NCBI GenBank assembly: GCA_036556905.1
Contig: DATBIM010000103.1
Span: 1 to 64,000 of the forward strand
Direction: 5' to 3'
DNA length: 64,000 bases
Source of the DNA: 40CM-4-69-5 sp036556905
GTDB lineage: Bacteria > Methylomirabilota > Methylomirabilia > Rokubacteriales > CSP1-6
The translations under genes were made by a program, and so were the position numbers. Of this stretch, positions 1-8,489 are shown one piece after another; position 1 is the stretch's first letter; each line of letters starts with the position of its first letter. Below the pieces are notes generated by a model. That model saw only the letters and a program-made list of their open reading frames with translations, made no database searches and was not told the origin of the DNA.

Positions 1-96
1 GGGAGCCCTGCATGGTGTTCGGGCAACGGCGAAGTATGCGCCCGAATTTCGGGAGGTTGGGCTCTAGCGCGACCTCACGGCGTGGCGTGCGGTCTG

Positions 97-1191
97 TCAG
101 TGCCCGGCGGCCAGGGGATGCAGCACGTCGATCGCCCAGCCGACATCGAGGGGCTCTCCCAACCACCCCGGTGTCGCGGTATGCGCGTGCAGGACGAGCC
201 CCTGCGCATCGTGTTGTGCTCGGAGGATCTGCACCGGATCAGCTGCTACCGTTGCGGGTGGCGGCACCTCGGGCAGCGGGCGACCGTCCGGGCGTCGGAA
301 TCGCAGCTCGCCGTCCGGCTGTCGATCGACCTGGTAGCCCTCTTCGTGGACGGCGCGATGGTGGCGGCGACAGAGCATGGCGAGATTCGAGAGCGTGGTG
401 GGGCCGCCCTGGGCCCAGTGGCGGATGTGATGGCCCTGGCCGACGCGAACCTGGCAGCCCGGGAAGCGGCAGCCGCGGTCCCGGTGGTGGAGGGCGCGTC
501 TCAGGGCGGGTGGAATCGTCCGGGTCGGGGCACTGATACCTTTGGCCACCAGGCCGGCGATGATCGGGGCCACCGTCCCGGGCCCCGAGAACGTGTACCC
601 TTCGGGCCCGGGCGTGAAGGTGAGGCGCCCGGCCAGCAGGGCCTGGAGGACCCGGCGGGCCTCCGGCGTCTCCTGCCTGAGCGTGCCCCGCCAGTCCCCG
701 AGCAGCCGCCGCAGGGCGGCCAGGACGTCACCCCGATCACGCCGGGCGGCCCGCCGACGTGCCTGCTCGGCCAGGGCAGCCCGGAGGTGCCCGCGGCGTT
801 GCTCCCTGTCCTGTAGGGCACTGAGGAGCGAGTCTAGCGGCCCCCCGGCGGCGATCGCAGCCGTCAAGCGGGTCACCTCGGCGTCGAGGCGGGCGAGCTC
901 CCGGCGTTGCGGCGCATCCGGACCGTCGTCGCCCTGCTCGGAAAGGCGCTCCATGGCCTTCGCCAGCGTCGTCTCCAGCACGGCCACGTTGAGCAGCTGC
1001 GACTCGATGGCCCCCAGCACGGCCTCGTCGGCGTCGTCCAGCCGCACCTCCAGAGCGGTGTCGCAGACCGCCCGACCGCGCAGGTGCCGCGTCATGCAAC
1101 CGAGCCGGGCGGCACGCTGGCCCCGCTTGCGCGCCGCCAGTGCCCCCGGCGGGCTATTCGCCGCAATTATCACGACCCTTGCAACTTCCAA
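97..1191 (-). pseudogene. Chimeric ORF: serine-recombinase C-terminal fragment fused to HNH nuclease domain
   Basis: The 364-residue frame joins two unrelated pieces. Residues ~27-216 resemble the zinc-ribbon and coiled-coil tail of large serine recombinases (GCMTRHLRGRAVCDTALEV, then a long charged helix ending near PGTVAPIIAGLV). The N-terminal catalytic domain is absent and the first ~25 residues look unrelated. Residues ~222-364 are the HNH domain of DUF222/13E12-type proteins: RTIPPALRRAL, the Cys pair CRFPGC, GHHIRHWAQGG and LCRRHH. The junction lies at the terminal repeat of the inserted element (527-546), so the recombinase part is inside the element and the HNH part is the displaced 3' half of the nuclease gene whose 5' half is at 2066-2977. 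Whether the fusion is translated is unknown; it has no obvious ribosome-binding site. Domain calls are firm; the fused product being functional is doubtful. Confidence 0.7.
527..546 (+). repeat. Terminal inverted repeat, left copy
   Basis: GGGGCACTGATACCTTTGGC. It pairs as an inverted copy with 2047-2065 and lies at the recombinase/HNH junction of the chimeric frame. The core GATACCTTTGGC is identical in both copies. Confidence 0.6.
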
Positions 1192-1411
1192 ATTTCATGA
1201 CTATTGGATTTTCCCCGCAGCTACGTGGCAGGCGGTATTTGTGATAGGCGCGATCTTGTCAGGCGCGGCGTTTCTCCGCGACGTCGTGCGCGCTCTGAGG
1301 ACGCCAGTAAATATCGACCGGCTAGTGGCCGACATGAAGGCCGTTCAGCCTGGCGGCGCTGGCGGTGGAGGTGAACCTGCGCGACCGTGGTATCAGTGGA
1401 TTTTTGGCTAA
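1165..1411 (+). pseudogene. 5'-truncated membrane protein remnant
   Basis: This frame has no plausible start. It begins abruptly where the antisense recombinase homology starts and ends at TAA 1409-1411. The visible C-terminus (~80 residues) contains one hydrophobic segment (TWQAVFVIGAILSGAAFL), a basic/hydrophilic stretch (RDVVRALRTPVNID), a Gly-rich linker and an aromatic end (PWYQWIFG). Base composition is less GC-rich than the surroundings. The protein-like features suggest the tail of a real gene cut by recombination. I do not recognise the family. Confidence 0.35.
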
Positions 1412-1743
1412 AATGGCAACTGGCCGTGGCAACAGCAGTAGCTGACGACGTTACTGTCCGCGCGACCCTTTCAAGGTCGAGATCGCGGTTCGCGAAATCC
1501 CGCCGGGGGCACCACCGCGAGGCACTGGCTGGCTCTGCAAACGGGGTGGGGGGCACATGGATGGCCGAGCCTATTCGTCCGCCTCCATGGCAGCCTAGCG
1601 CTGGTGGGGTGTTCAGGCCGCCCGACGACGCTTGACATGGCGGAGTCGCCCCCTGCAGTATCTCAGGCGAGGCGCGGGCGATTATCCGCTGGCTCCCCTG
1701 AAGACCGAAAACGGCCTCGCGGATTCGGGGAAAGGAGACCGAC
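1412..1743. other. Gene-poor stretch inside the insertion
   Basis: I see no convincing gene here. Composition is more mixed than in the rest of the window. It contains the candidate promoter (1632-1661) and the ribosome-binding site (1733-1737) of the small gene at 1744. Confidence 0.5.
1632..1661 (+). promoter_or_regulatory. Candidate sigma-70-type promoter for the 51-codon gene
   Basis: A consensus -35 TTGACA at 1632-1637 is followed after 18 bases by CAGTAT (1656-1661), a weak -10. It lies ~80 bases upstream of the start of the small gene. The -35 match is exact; the -10 match is poor. Confidence 0.35.
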
Positions 1744-1899
1744 ATGCAAAAGGCCAAGGGCAACAAGAAGAAGAACGCGAAGAAGGCAAACGTCAAAGTC
1801 CGTGACCTGGCGCCGAAGGCGCCTAAGACCGGCATCGTAACGGGCGGCAGGCCATGTGCAACCGGCGAACATATCAAGGAGGTATCGCTCACCCCATGA
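1744..1899 (+). CDS. 51-aa lysine-rich peptide with double-glycine motif
   Basis: ATG 1744 follows a strong ribosome-binding site (AAAGGAG, core AGGAG at 1733-1737, six bases before the ATG) and the frame ends at TGA 1897-1899. The peptide starts with a very basic segment (MQKAKGNKKKNAKKANVK), then VRDLAPKAPKTGIVTGG, then a 15-residue tail with one Cys (PCATGEHIKEVSLTP). The DL-x-P...GG layout recalls leader-type short peptides in which cleavage follows Gly-Gly, and also common small Lys-rich DLxPKK...GG proteins of unknown role. No maturation or export gene is nearby. It is the only intact gene inside the insertion. A RiPP or bacteriocin-like precursor is a possibility, not a conclusion. Confidence 0.55.
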   Translation: MQKAKGNKKKNAKKANVKVRDLAPKAPKTGIVTGGRPCATGEHIKEVSLTP

Positions 1900-2046
1900 G
1901 GTGAGGTTACACGCGCCGTCTGGCGGGTGAGGCCGCGCGACAGGGCGAGTGAACCTGCGGTTTTAACGATCGTGCATCTCTCCTTCTGTCTTTTCCCGAG
2001 GTCAGGCCGCCCGGCGCCGGGTGACGACCCCCCGGATCGGCACCGT

Positions 2047-2065
2047 GCCAAAGGTATCCGTACCC
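2047..2065 (-). repeat. Terminal inverted repeat, right copy
   Basis: On the + strand GCCAAAGGTATCCGTACCC; its reverse complement matches the left repeat at 17 of 19 positions. It marks where the DUF222 reading frame stops resembling the family. Confidence 0.6.
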
Positions 2066-2977
2066 GTCCGGGCCCCGACCTCCACCACGCGCCCCTCGGG
2101 GTCGTGCCGCATCACCACACGGCTGGCGTCGCAGGCCAGGCGCTGGGACGTTCCAGTTGGAACGTGCGCGCCGTCCTCGAGGACGGATTGGCCCCGGCGC
2201 CTCGGGGTCCGCCAGCACGGCGGCATCGACGTGGACGACGACCTGGTACCGCTCGCCCGGGGCCCCCGGGTCGAGCTCATGATGCAGGGCGGTCTCGGCC
2301 AGCAACGCCAACGCGTCAGCCTGCTGCTGGGCCAGCGTCGACGTTTCCGCGGAAACGTCCACCGAGCCGGTGTCTGCGTGCTTCGCCCGTTGATACAGCA
2401 CCTCGCGCGCTGCCGCCAGCGCCTGCCTGAGCAGCGCCCCGACTTCCGGCTCCAGCCGCCCCCGGACGACCACCATGCCGTCTGCGTCCTCATACACGTG
2501 CAGGGCCCGGCTCTTGTGCCGCCGGGCGGCTTCCTGGGCCTCGGCCTTGCGGTCCACCCGCCGCCAGCCCCGCACGATCCGCTCGACGTGCTCGGCCGTC
2601 CCCGCGCGCCCCACCGCCAGCAGCCGCTCCTCGGTCTCCGGCGTGGCCACCCGGGTCAGGGCGCGGACCTTGGCGTAGGACAGCTCCCCGCGGGCCAGGG
2701 CCCGGGCCAGCCGGGGCAGCGTCCCCAGGGCGCGCGCCACGCGCACCTTCTCCCGGGCCGCCCCCAGATCGAGCCCCACCCGCCAGCTGAGCCAGTCGGC
2801 GCAGGAGCGAAAGCCATTGCTCCAGCCTTCCCCGGCGTCGAACTCCCGGATCAGCTCCAGCAGGCGCGCGGTCGCCGCGGTGAGATGGGCCGAGAGCTCG
2901 GCGATCGCATCGCCCAACCGGTCGAGTTCCGCGAGGCGCTCGGGCGTGGGAAACACCGTTGGCGAGTGCTCGTGCAT
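2066..2977 (-). pseudogene. DUF222 (13E12-family) protein, 5' part, frameshifted and interrupted
   Basis: From ATG 2977 (preceded by AAAGGGGG) the frame encodes the typical DUF222 N-terminal domain: GEGWSNGFRSCADWLSWRVGL, ARALGTLPRLARALARGELS, VRALTRVATPETEERLL, GRLEPEVGALLRQAL. Around 2188-2196 the frame shifts by a net -1/+2: family-like sequence (SVLEDGAHVPTGTSQRLACD) continues in another frame until the insertion at 2065. The unshifted frame runs on to 1907 without resemblance to anything. The HNH half of the gene lies at 97-526. DUF222-HNH proteins are widespread, often multicopy, and of uncertain function. This copy is very probably dead, broken both by the frameshift and by the insertion. 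Confidence 0.8.
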
Positions 2978-3277
2978 GACGCGCCCCCTTTGACTGGGGC
3001 GACTCTACACCCGGATTTCGGAGGCACCGGGGAGGCGCTAGAAAGAGCGATCTCGGGACGAGCAAAGATTTCCGGATTCGTCGCGTCAAGTCGCACCGGT
3101 GGGCCGCTACGCGCCGCTGGGCCCGTCTCCGGTGGAGACCGCCAATAACCGAGGTTGTCGTTGGTTGGAACTGTCAAGCTGAATCTCATGCGGAGGTGCG
3201 CCTCCAACCCCGGGCATCACCCATACTGCCGGCTTGACGGGCGAGGACATCCAGTTCAAGCACACCACACCAGGCCC
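2978..3277. other. Intergenic region between the DUF222 pseudogene and the molybdoenzyme gene
   Basis: These 300 bases lie upstream of the DUF222 start and downstream of the stop of the molybdoenzyme gene (TCA at 3278-3280). I see no convincing gene, repeat or RNA. Both flanking genes are on the - strand, so a terminator for the sulfur operon and a promoter for the DUF222 gene may lie here, but I cannot point to either. Confidence 0.4.
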
Positions 3278-6100
3278 CTACTCGATCAGGTACGCCGACC
3301 TCGCCGGCTTGAAGGCTCGCGGTAGCCAGAGGGGACGCCGGAGGTTGCCCGGGCCGGGAGCGGGGCGGGTCAGGCTCAGCCACTCCCGATACACCTGGTG
3401 GGCCTTCTCGGTGTCCACGACGATGTCGCCATACTGGTCATCCGGGTCGGGCCGGGACACCGATACCTTCTGATGCCAGCAGTGCTGGCCACTGACAGGA
3501 TCGGGCTGGACCGGGAACGTGAGGTTCTGATTCACGCCGGCCTCCGTCCACCACACCCGTCGGGAGTCGGGATCGTCACTGGCGAACGGCGCGATCCCGT
3601 GCACCTGGCGCATCCGCCACCGACCCGGGCCGAGCTGCGTCAAATCCACCAGAGCGGTGGACCAGCGCTCGCCTCCGGCGTCTTCGGCCAGCCGCCAGCG
3701 GCCGAGGTGGTGGGAGCACGCGATGATCCCGGGTCGGAGGCCCTCGGTGACCCATACCCGATCGACGAAGTGGCCGATGGCGGTGCTGACCTTCACGAGA
3801 TCACCCGTCTGCACGCCGATGCGGGCCGCGTCTTCGGGGTGGATCCAGATCGGGTTGGTGTGAGAAATCTCGTAGAGCCACTTGGCGTTGCCCGAGCGGG
3901 TGTGGATCAGGGTGGGCAGGCGAAAGGTGGGAAGCAGAACCATCTCGCCCCGTTCGCGGTCCAGGCGCGACCAGTGCACGTGGCTGCGCACGTAGTCGGG
4001 CACCGCCTGCTCCGGCCACTTCCAGCCACTGAGGGTCGAGGAGAAGAACTCGAGCCTTCGGGACGGCGTGGGGAAACCGGCCCGCACGGCCCCGTCCACC
4101 TCGAAGCCGATGGCCTCGCCGTCCTTCGCCGCGACCTTCGTGATCGGATCGATCGAGGCGCCAGCCAGCGCGGCGGCCGTCACCGCCTGCTCGTGGGGAC
4201 GATACGGGCCTTCGTCGATGAGGAAGGCGCCGTACCGCCGCATATAGGCGAGCGGGGTGAGGCCCTCGGCCCGGGCCGCCTCGGGCAGCCCGGGCACGCT
4301 GTGCTCGAAGATCCACCGGTAGAACTCCTCGATGCGAAGCTTTTCCCCCGCGCGATAGGGCGACTCGAAATACCGGCGGATACCGAGGGCGCCGTCGGGG
4401 TCGATCCGCCAGGAGAGCTCGATCCAGAACTCGTCCTCCTCCCACACCTGGCCCAGGCCCGCCGCCTCGTGGGCCTGCCAGGTCCACTCGAACGTGCGGC
4501 CCTGACGCTCGAGGGCCACGCGGAGCACGGGCTGGCGGAAGCCGATCCAGCGGGCGGCGTGAGTCTCCTGGGACATCAAGTCATGACGCTCGGAGGCGAG
4601 TCCCATGGGCAGGACGTAGTCGGCGAACCACGCCGTCTCGCTCCACACCGGCGTCAGGCAGGCGTGGCGCTCGATCTTGCTCTCGTCGCTCAGCATCTCG
4701 ATCCACGACATGCCGTCGGGGTTGGTCCACACCGGGTTGTAGACCCGCGTGAAGTACATGGCCAGCTTGCCCCGCTGCTCACGCAGGAAGTGGGGCAGCA
4801 GGTAGCTCATCTCGAAGAACGCCAGCGGGTACTCGCGGGGCATCAGCAGCTCGCTCCACACCTGGGCCGGGGGCGGCATCAGCGGCGGGGCCGGGATGAA
4901 CTTGTTCCAGGCGTTCGGCGCCGTCCCCCCTTCCGCGGCGACCGCGCCCATCAGCACGACGAGAAAGTGCAGGGCCCGGGCGACCTGCCAGCCGCCCAGG
5001 TTGCCGGCGGCGGTGTTGCGCCAGATGTGGGTGGCCAGCGCGGGCCCGGCCTCGGCGATGGCCCGGGCGACCTCCACGATGGTGGCGGCATCGACGCCGC
5101 TCTCCTGCTGGGCGAACTCGGGGGTGAACGCCGCATAACGCTCGTCGAGCGCGCGCTCGAAGGCTTCGAAGGTGACGGGCAGGTCCGCCCGCTCCGCGCG
5201 CAGGTACTCCTCCCAGTTCACCCACCGCCGGACGAACTCGCGGTCGTAGCGGCGCTCGTGGATGAGCACGTGGGCCATGGCCAGCAGCACGGCCGCCTCG
5301 GTACCCGGCCAGGGGGCCAGCCACCAGTCGGCCATGGCCGCGGTGTTGCTCAGGCGCGTGTCCATGACACACACCTTGGCCCCGCGCATCTTGCCCTCCA
5401 TGATCCGCTGGGCGTGCGGGTTGAAGTAGTGGCCGGTCTCCAGATGGGAGGAGAGCAGCAGCATGAAGCGGGCGTGGGCGTGGTCAGGCGAGGGACGGTC
5501 GATCCCCATCCAGAAGGCGTAACCGGCCCGCGCGCTCGATGAGCAGACGTTGGTATGGCTGTTGTGGCCATCGATGCCCCAGGCGTGGAGCACCCGCTGC
5601 AGATAGATGAGCTCGTGACCAGGCCGGCCCAGGTGGTACATGACTTCCTGAGGGCGGCGCGCGAGCAGCGCCGTGCGGATGCGCGCGGCGATGTCCTCGA
5701 GCGCCGCATCCCAGGTGACCCGCTCCCAGCGCCCGCCCCCGCGCGGGCCGACCCGGCGCAGCGGGTAGCGGATGCGCTCGGGGTCGGTCACCTGGTTCAG
5801 GGTGGCCGGGCCCTTGGCGCAGGTGCGCCCGCGACTTCCCGGGTGCGCCGGATTGCCCTCGAACTTCTGGATGTGCCCCCGGTCGCGATCCACGTAGGCG
5901 AGCAGGCCGCAGGCGGCCTCGCAGTTGAAGCAGATGGTCGGGATGAGGGCGTAGCGGCGGCTGACCTTTCGGGGCCAGGCAACGGCGTCGTACTCCTCCC
6001 AGTCGTCCCAGCGCTCGCGGGGCGGAAAGCTCATGAGCCCGCCGGCGGGCGGCGGGAGCTCGCGGGCGGTGGGATTGAAGGGCTGGGCGGGAAGATTCAT
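3278..6100 (-). CDS. Molybdopterin oxidoreductase catalytic subunit, SoeA/PsrA-like
   Basis: A 940-aa catalytic subunit of the complex iron-sulfur molybdoenzyme (CISM) family. Near residues 50-95 it has the [4Fe-4S] motif CFNCEAACG...GRTCAKGP, followed by Mo-bis-PGD domains (NVCSSSARAGY in the Mo-ligand region, WWLAPWPGTEAA, late CSHHLGRWR). There is no Tat signal, so it should act in the cytoplasm. That, with the fused FeS/NrfD subunit and the sulfite and sulfur transporters upstream, points to a sulfite:quinone oxidoreductase (SoeABC-like) more than to a periplasmic polysulfide or thiosulfate reductase. Start ATG 6100 shares one base with the upstream stop (TGATG), indicating translational coupling; longer frames upstream are shadows. 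The substrate is inferred from context only. Confidence 0.85.
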   Translation of the reverse strand: MNLPAQPFNPTARELPPPAGGLMSFPPRERWDDWEEYDAVAWPRKVSRRYALIPTICFNCEAACGLLAYVDRDRGHIQKFEGNPAHPGSRGRTCAKGPATLNQVTDPERIRYPLRRVGPRGGGRWERVTWDAALEDIAARIRTALLARRPQEVMYHLGRPGHELIYLQRVLHAWGIDGHNSHTNVCSSSARAGYAFWMGIDRPSPDHAHARFMLLLSSHLETGHYFNPHAQRIMEGKMRGAKVCVMDTRLSNTAAMADWWLAPWPGTEAAVLLAMAHVLIHERRYDREFVRRWVNWEEYLRAERADLPVTFEAFERALDERYAAFTPEFAQQESGVDAATIVEVARAIAEAGPALATHIWRNTAAGNLGGWQVARALHFLVVLMGAVAAEGGTAPNAWNKFIPAPPLMPPPAQVWSELLMPREYPLAFFEMSYLLPHFLREQRGKLAMYFTRVYNPVWTNPDGMSWIEMLSDESKIERHACLTPVWSETAWFADYVLPMGLASERHDLMSQETHAARWIGFRQPVLRVALERQGRTFEWTWQAHEAAGLGQVWEEDEFWIELSWRIDPDGALGIRRYFESPYRAGEKLRIEEFYRWIFEHSVPGLPEAARAEGLTPLAYMRRYGAFLIDEGPYRPHEQAVTAAALAGASIDPITKVAAKDGEAIGFEVDGAVRAGFPTPSRRLEFFSSTLSGWKWPEQAVPDYVRSHVHWSRLDRERGEMVLLPTFRLPTLIHTRSGNAKWLYEISHTNPIWIHPEDAARIGVQTGDLVKVSTAIGHFVDRVWVTEGLRPGIIACSHHLGRWRLAEDAGGERWSTALVDLTQLGPGRWRMRQVHGIAPFASDDPDSRRVWWTEAGVNQNLTFPVQPDPVSGQHCWHQKVSVSRPDPDDQYGDIVVDTEKAHQVYREWLSLTRPAPGPGNLRRPLWLPRAFKPARSAYLIE

Positions 6101-7662
6101 CAGCTCAGGGGCACCGATTGACCGGACCGGATCCAGAGATCCTCGTAGAGCCAGAGCCCGCCCAGGGCCAGGACCGCGGCGACGATCGTGAGCGGCGCTG
6201 ATTCCCACGCCACGGCCCCGAGGGCCGCCGCGATCGGCGCCAGGACTCCAGCCACCATCACGCCCGCCCAGAGCCGAAGGCTCAGCGGCCCGCGCCGGAG
6301 GAGCCAGGCTCCCAGGGCGGCGTCGCGGCTGGCGTGATGACTCAGGAGCTCGGCCATCACCAGGCACGCGTGGGCCACCAGCGCGAGCATCAGCAGGGGC
6401 GCCAGCAGTCCGGCCGGGGCGCCGGCAAAATCCATGATCGTGGTGACGCCGCCCTCGGATGTCACCGACGTGGGCGGCCGTTCCCACCCCGGGGTGGCGA
6501 GCAGGAGGATCGCGCTACCGGCCCCCACGGACGCGACGACGAGGTGGACGAGCTTCAGGGGACTCTGCCAGAAGTCGCGGCCTTCGGCCTGCCCGAAGAG
6601 GAACGCGCTGTAGCCCGCGGCGGCCAGCGCCAGCACGACGGCCGCGACACCGAGCGGACCGGCGATGACCTTTCCCGCGAACGACGTCAAGGCCCCCACA
6701 CCCACCACGACGCCGAAGGCGATCAGGATCCAGGCGCCCCACACGAGCCAGGACCGCCAGTTGGGCTTGAGCAGCAGGTAGTGGAAGCGGTCGGGGCGCT
6801 TGAGGTCGGCGATCAGGAGCGCCGCGGTCAGGGCCAGGAAGACAAGGCTGATGAGGGCCGCCACCAGCGTGGCCCGAGGGTCGGCGCTCACGGGCACCCC
6901 GACCAGGAGGGCACCGGCGGCGATGGACTTCGTCCACAGGTAGGTCGAGACCTTCCAGCCCCAGGGCCGCGGCAGGTGCGGCACATCGTACACGGTGCGG
7001 GCCTGCGCATGGTCGCCGGCGGCCTGGGTCCGCTGCTGCGCGGCGACCAGGTCGACCAGGGACAGCTCCTCCTCCGGGCGCTGGGCCCAGAGATAGCGGC
7101 GGGCGACGGTCTGCAGCGCGGGTGTCAGCGCGGCGGTGTCGGCGCCAACGTAGTACACCTTGGGACGCGTCCCCTGCTCGGGCTTGCGGACCTGTACCTG
7201 CTCGGTGTCCACCAGGCGGGCGATTCGGCTCGTCGCATCGTCGAGGTCGCCGGCGACGATGGCCTGCTCCGGGCAGACGACGACGCAGGCCGGCTCGAGC
7301 CCGACCTCGGTGCGATGGGCACAGTAGTGGCACTTGGCCGCCGTCCCCGTGGCCGGATCCATGTACAGGGCGTCATAGGGGCAGGCCTGCATGCACGCCT
7401 TGCAGCCGATACAGCGGTCGCCATCGAAGTCCACGATGCCGTCGGGGCGGCGGTGCAGCGCCACGGTCGGGCAGATGGTGACGCACGGCGGGTCATCGCA
7501 GTGATTACAGCGCAGGACGGCGAAGTACCGGCGCGTATGGGGAAAGGTCCCGCGCTCGACGTACTTCACCCAGGTGCGGGACGCCCCCAGCGGGACCTGA
7601 TTCTCCTCCTTGCAGGCCACGGTGCAGGCGTGGCAGCCGATGCACCGGCGCTGATCGATCAC
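6100..7662 (-). CDS. Fused 4Fe-4S ferredoxin / NrfD-like membrane subunit (SoeB-SoeC-like)
   Basis: This is an electron-transfer and quinone-reacting subunit for the downstream molybdoenzyme. Residues ~1-200 carry four [4Fe-4S] motifs (CIGCHACTVAC, CNHCDDPPCVTIC, CIGCKACMQAC, CHYCAHRTEVGLEPACVVVC). Residues ~220-515 are a polytopic NrfD/PsrC-like domain ending LYEDLWIRSGQSVPLS. These are normally two proteins; here they are one 520-aa chain. GTG 7662 is the first standard start, but the family N-terminus (RYGFVID) is encoded just upstream, and a ribosome-binding site AAGGGGAG sits six bases before an in-frame ATT at 7677-7675, so translation may begin there. The gene follows the TauE-family stop closely, and its own TGA overlaps the next ATG. 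Confidence 0.85.
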   Translation of the reverse strand: MIDQRRCIGCHACTVACKEENQVPLGASRTWVKYVERGTFPHTRRYFAVLRCNHCDDPPCVTICPTVALHRRPDGIVDFDGDRCIGCKACMQACPYDALYMDPATGTAAKCHYCAHRTEVGLEPACVVVCPEQAIVAGDLDDATSRIARLVDTEQVQVRKPEQGTRPKVYYVGADTAALTPALQTVARRYLWAQRPEEELSLVDLVAAQQRTQAAGDHAQARTVYDVPHLPRPWGWKVSTYLWTKSIAAGALLVGVPVSADPRATLVAALISLVFLALTAALLIADLKRPDRFHYLLLKPNWRSWLVWGAWILIAFGVVVGVGALTSFAGKVIAGPLGVAAVVLALAAAGYSAFLFGQAEGRDFWQSPLKLVHLVVASVGAGSAILLLATPGWERPPTSVTSEGGVTTIMDFAGAPAGLLAPLLMLALVAHACLVMAELLSHHASRDAALGAWLLRRGPLSLRLWAGVMVAGVLAPIAAALGAVAWESAPLTIVAAVLALGGLWLYEDLWIRSGQSVPLS

Positions 7663-7692
7663 GAACCCGTAGCGAATAGGCGGCTCCCCTTC

Positions 7693-8478
7693 CTAGGGAA
7701 CGATCACATCCCACCACACACGAAGTGCGGTCAGAGCGATCAGCACGACCAGGATCAGTTTGAGATGCAGGCCGCGCAGACGTCGGCTCACCGCCGCCCC
7801 CAGGGACGCCCCGGGGAGCGCGCCCAGGGCCACGGCGACCGCCGGCCCCGGCGGCACCTGACCGGTGATCAACTTGCCGATGACGCCCGCCGTCGCCGCT
7901 ACTGCCGTGATGGCCAGCGAGCTGCCGATGGTCACGCGGATGGGGACGCCGATGACCACGAGCAGGAGGGGGACCAGCAGGAACGCTCCGCCCGCGCCCA
8001 CGAATCCGGCGGCGAGCCCCACGCCACCGGACACTGCGGCGACACGAGCTCGGCTGAACCGCACCCGCTCCGCGGGGAACGCGTCCTGCCGAACGTCAAC
8101 CGGCATGAGCATGAGGATAACCGCGGCGGTTGCCATCACCGCGAAGACCAGGAGGAGCCAGCGCTCGTGAGCGAATTTCGACAGCAGGGCGCCGGCGAAG
8201 GAGGCCGTGCCCATGGCGACGCCACCGATCCAGGCCAGGTCGACGTTCACTGCCTGATAGCGCCGGTGGGCCAGCATCCCCGTGAGCGCGGCCACAAAGA
8301 CCTGAACCATGGTGACGGCCGCGACCGTCTTGACGTCGAGGGCCCCGACGCCGATCACGGGCGGCACGTAGAGCAGGAGCGGAATCATGATCAGCGCCCC
8401 GCCAATCCCGAGCAGGCCGGCCGCGAACGCACCCGCCGCGCCTAGACCGAACAGTGTCGCCGCCAGGGCCGGCCCCAT
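7693..8478 (-). CDS. TauE/SafE-family sulfite/anion exporter
   Basis: A 261-aa inner-membrane protein with about eight hydrophobic segments in two repeats, each with the Gly-rich TauE signature (GLLGIGGALIMIPLLL near the N-terminus; GFVGAGGAFLLVPLLL in the second half). The family exports sulfite, sulfoacetate or other organosulfonates. Between YeeE and a SoeBC-like subunit it could export sulfite or other sulfur anions. ATG 8478 has an upstream AGGA and starts inside the family's usual N-terminus. A TTG at 8493 overlapping the upstream stop (TTGA) would add five residues. Stop TAG at 7693-7695 lies within the ribosome-binding region of the next gene. Confidence 0.85.
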   Translation of the reverse strand: MGPALAATLFGLGAAGAFAAGLLGIGGALIMIPLLLYVPPVIGVGALDVKTVAAVTMVQVFVAALTGMLAHRRYQAVNVDLAWIGGVAMGTASFAGALLSKFAHERWLLLVFAVMATAAVILMLMPVDVRQDAFPAERVRFSRARVAAVSGGVGLAAGFVGAGGAFLLVPLLLVVIGVPIRVTIGSSLAITAVAATAGVIGKLITGQVPPGPAVAVALGALPGASLGAAVSRRLRGLHLKLILVVLIALTALRVWWDVIVP

Positions 8479-8489
8479 AGAGTCCTGGA

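Larger units (their letters stand above)
527..2065 (-). mobile_element. ~1.5-kb insertion with terminal inverted repeats, splitting a DUF222-HNH gene
   Basis: The two ends are near-perfect inverted repeats: GGGGCACTGATACCTTTGGC on the + strand at 527-546 and its counterpart, read on the - strand, at 2065-2047 (17 of 19 positions agree). Outside the ends, the - strand carries the 5' part of a DUF222 gene up to codons for VEVGAR (2066 upward) and the HNH 3' part starting RTIPPALRRAL (526 downward). Rejoining them restores the usual linker GARTRTIPPAL. CCCGGAC occurs at both flanks; it may be a target duplication or a native tandem codon repeat. Inside are a recombinase tail, a truncated membrane-protein gene and a 51-codon gene. 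No intact transposase is visible, so the element is probably non-autonomous or decayed. Exact ends are uncertain by a few bases. Confidence 0.65.

Noticed and set aside
1221..2051. Long - strand frame of 276 codons across the insertion
   Set aside because: No protein-like composition or family resemblance. It runs antisense to the well-supported 51-codon gene and through the ITR.
40..3040. Similar CCCG(A/G)ATTTCGG segments at ~42 and ~3009, possibly outer boundaries of the DUF222 gene as a unit
   Set aside because: Only ~12 bases agree and the flanks diverge; too weak to call a duplication.
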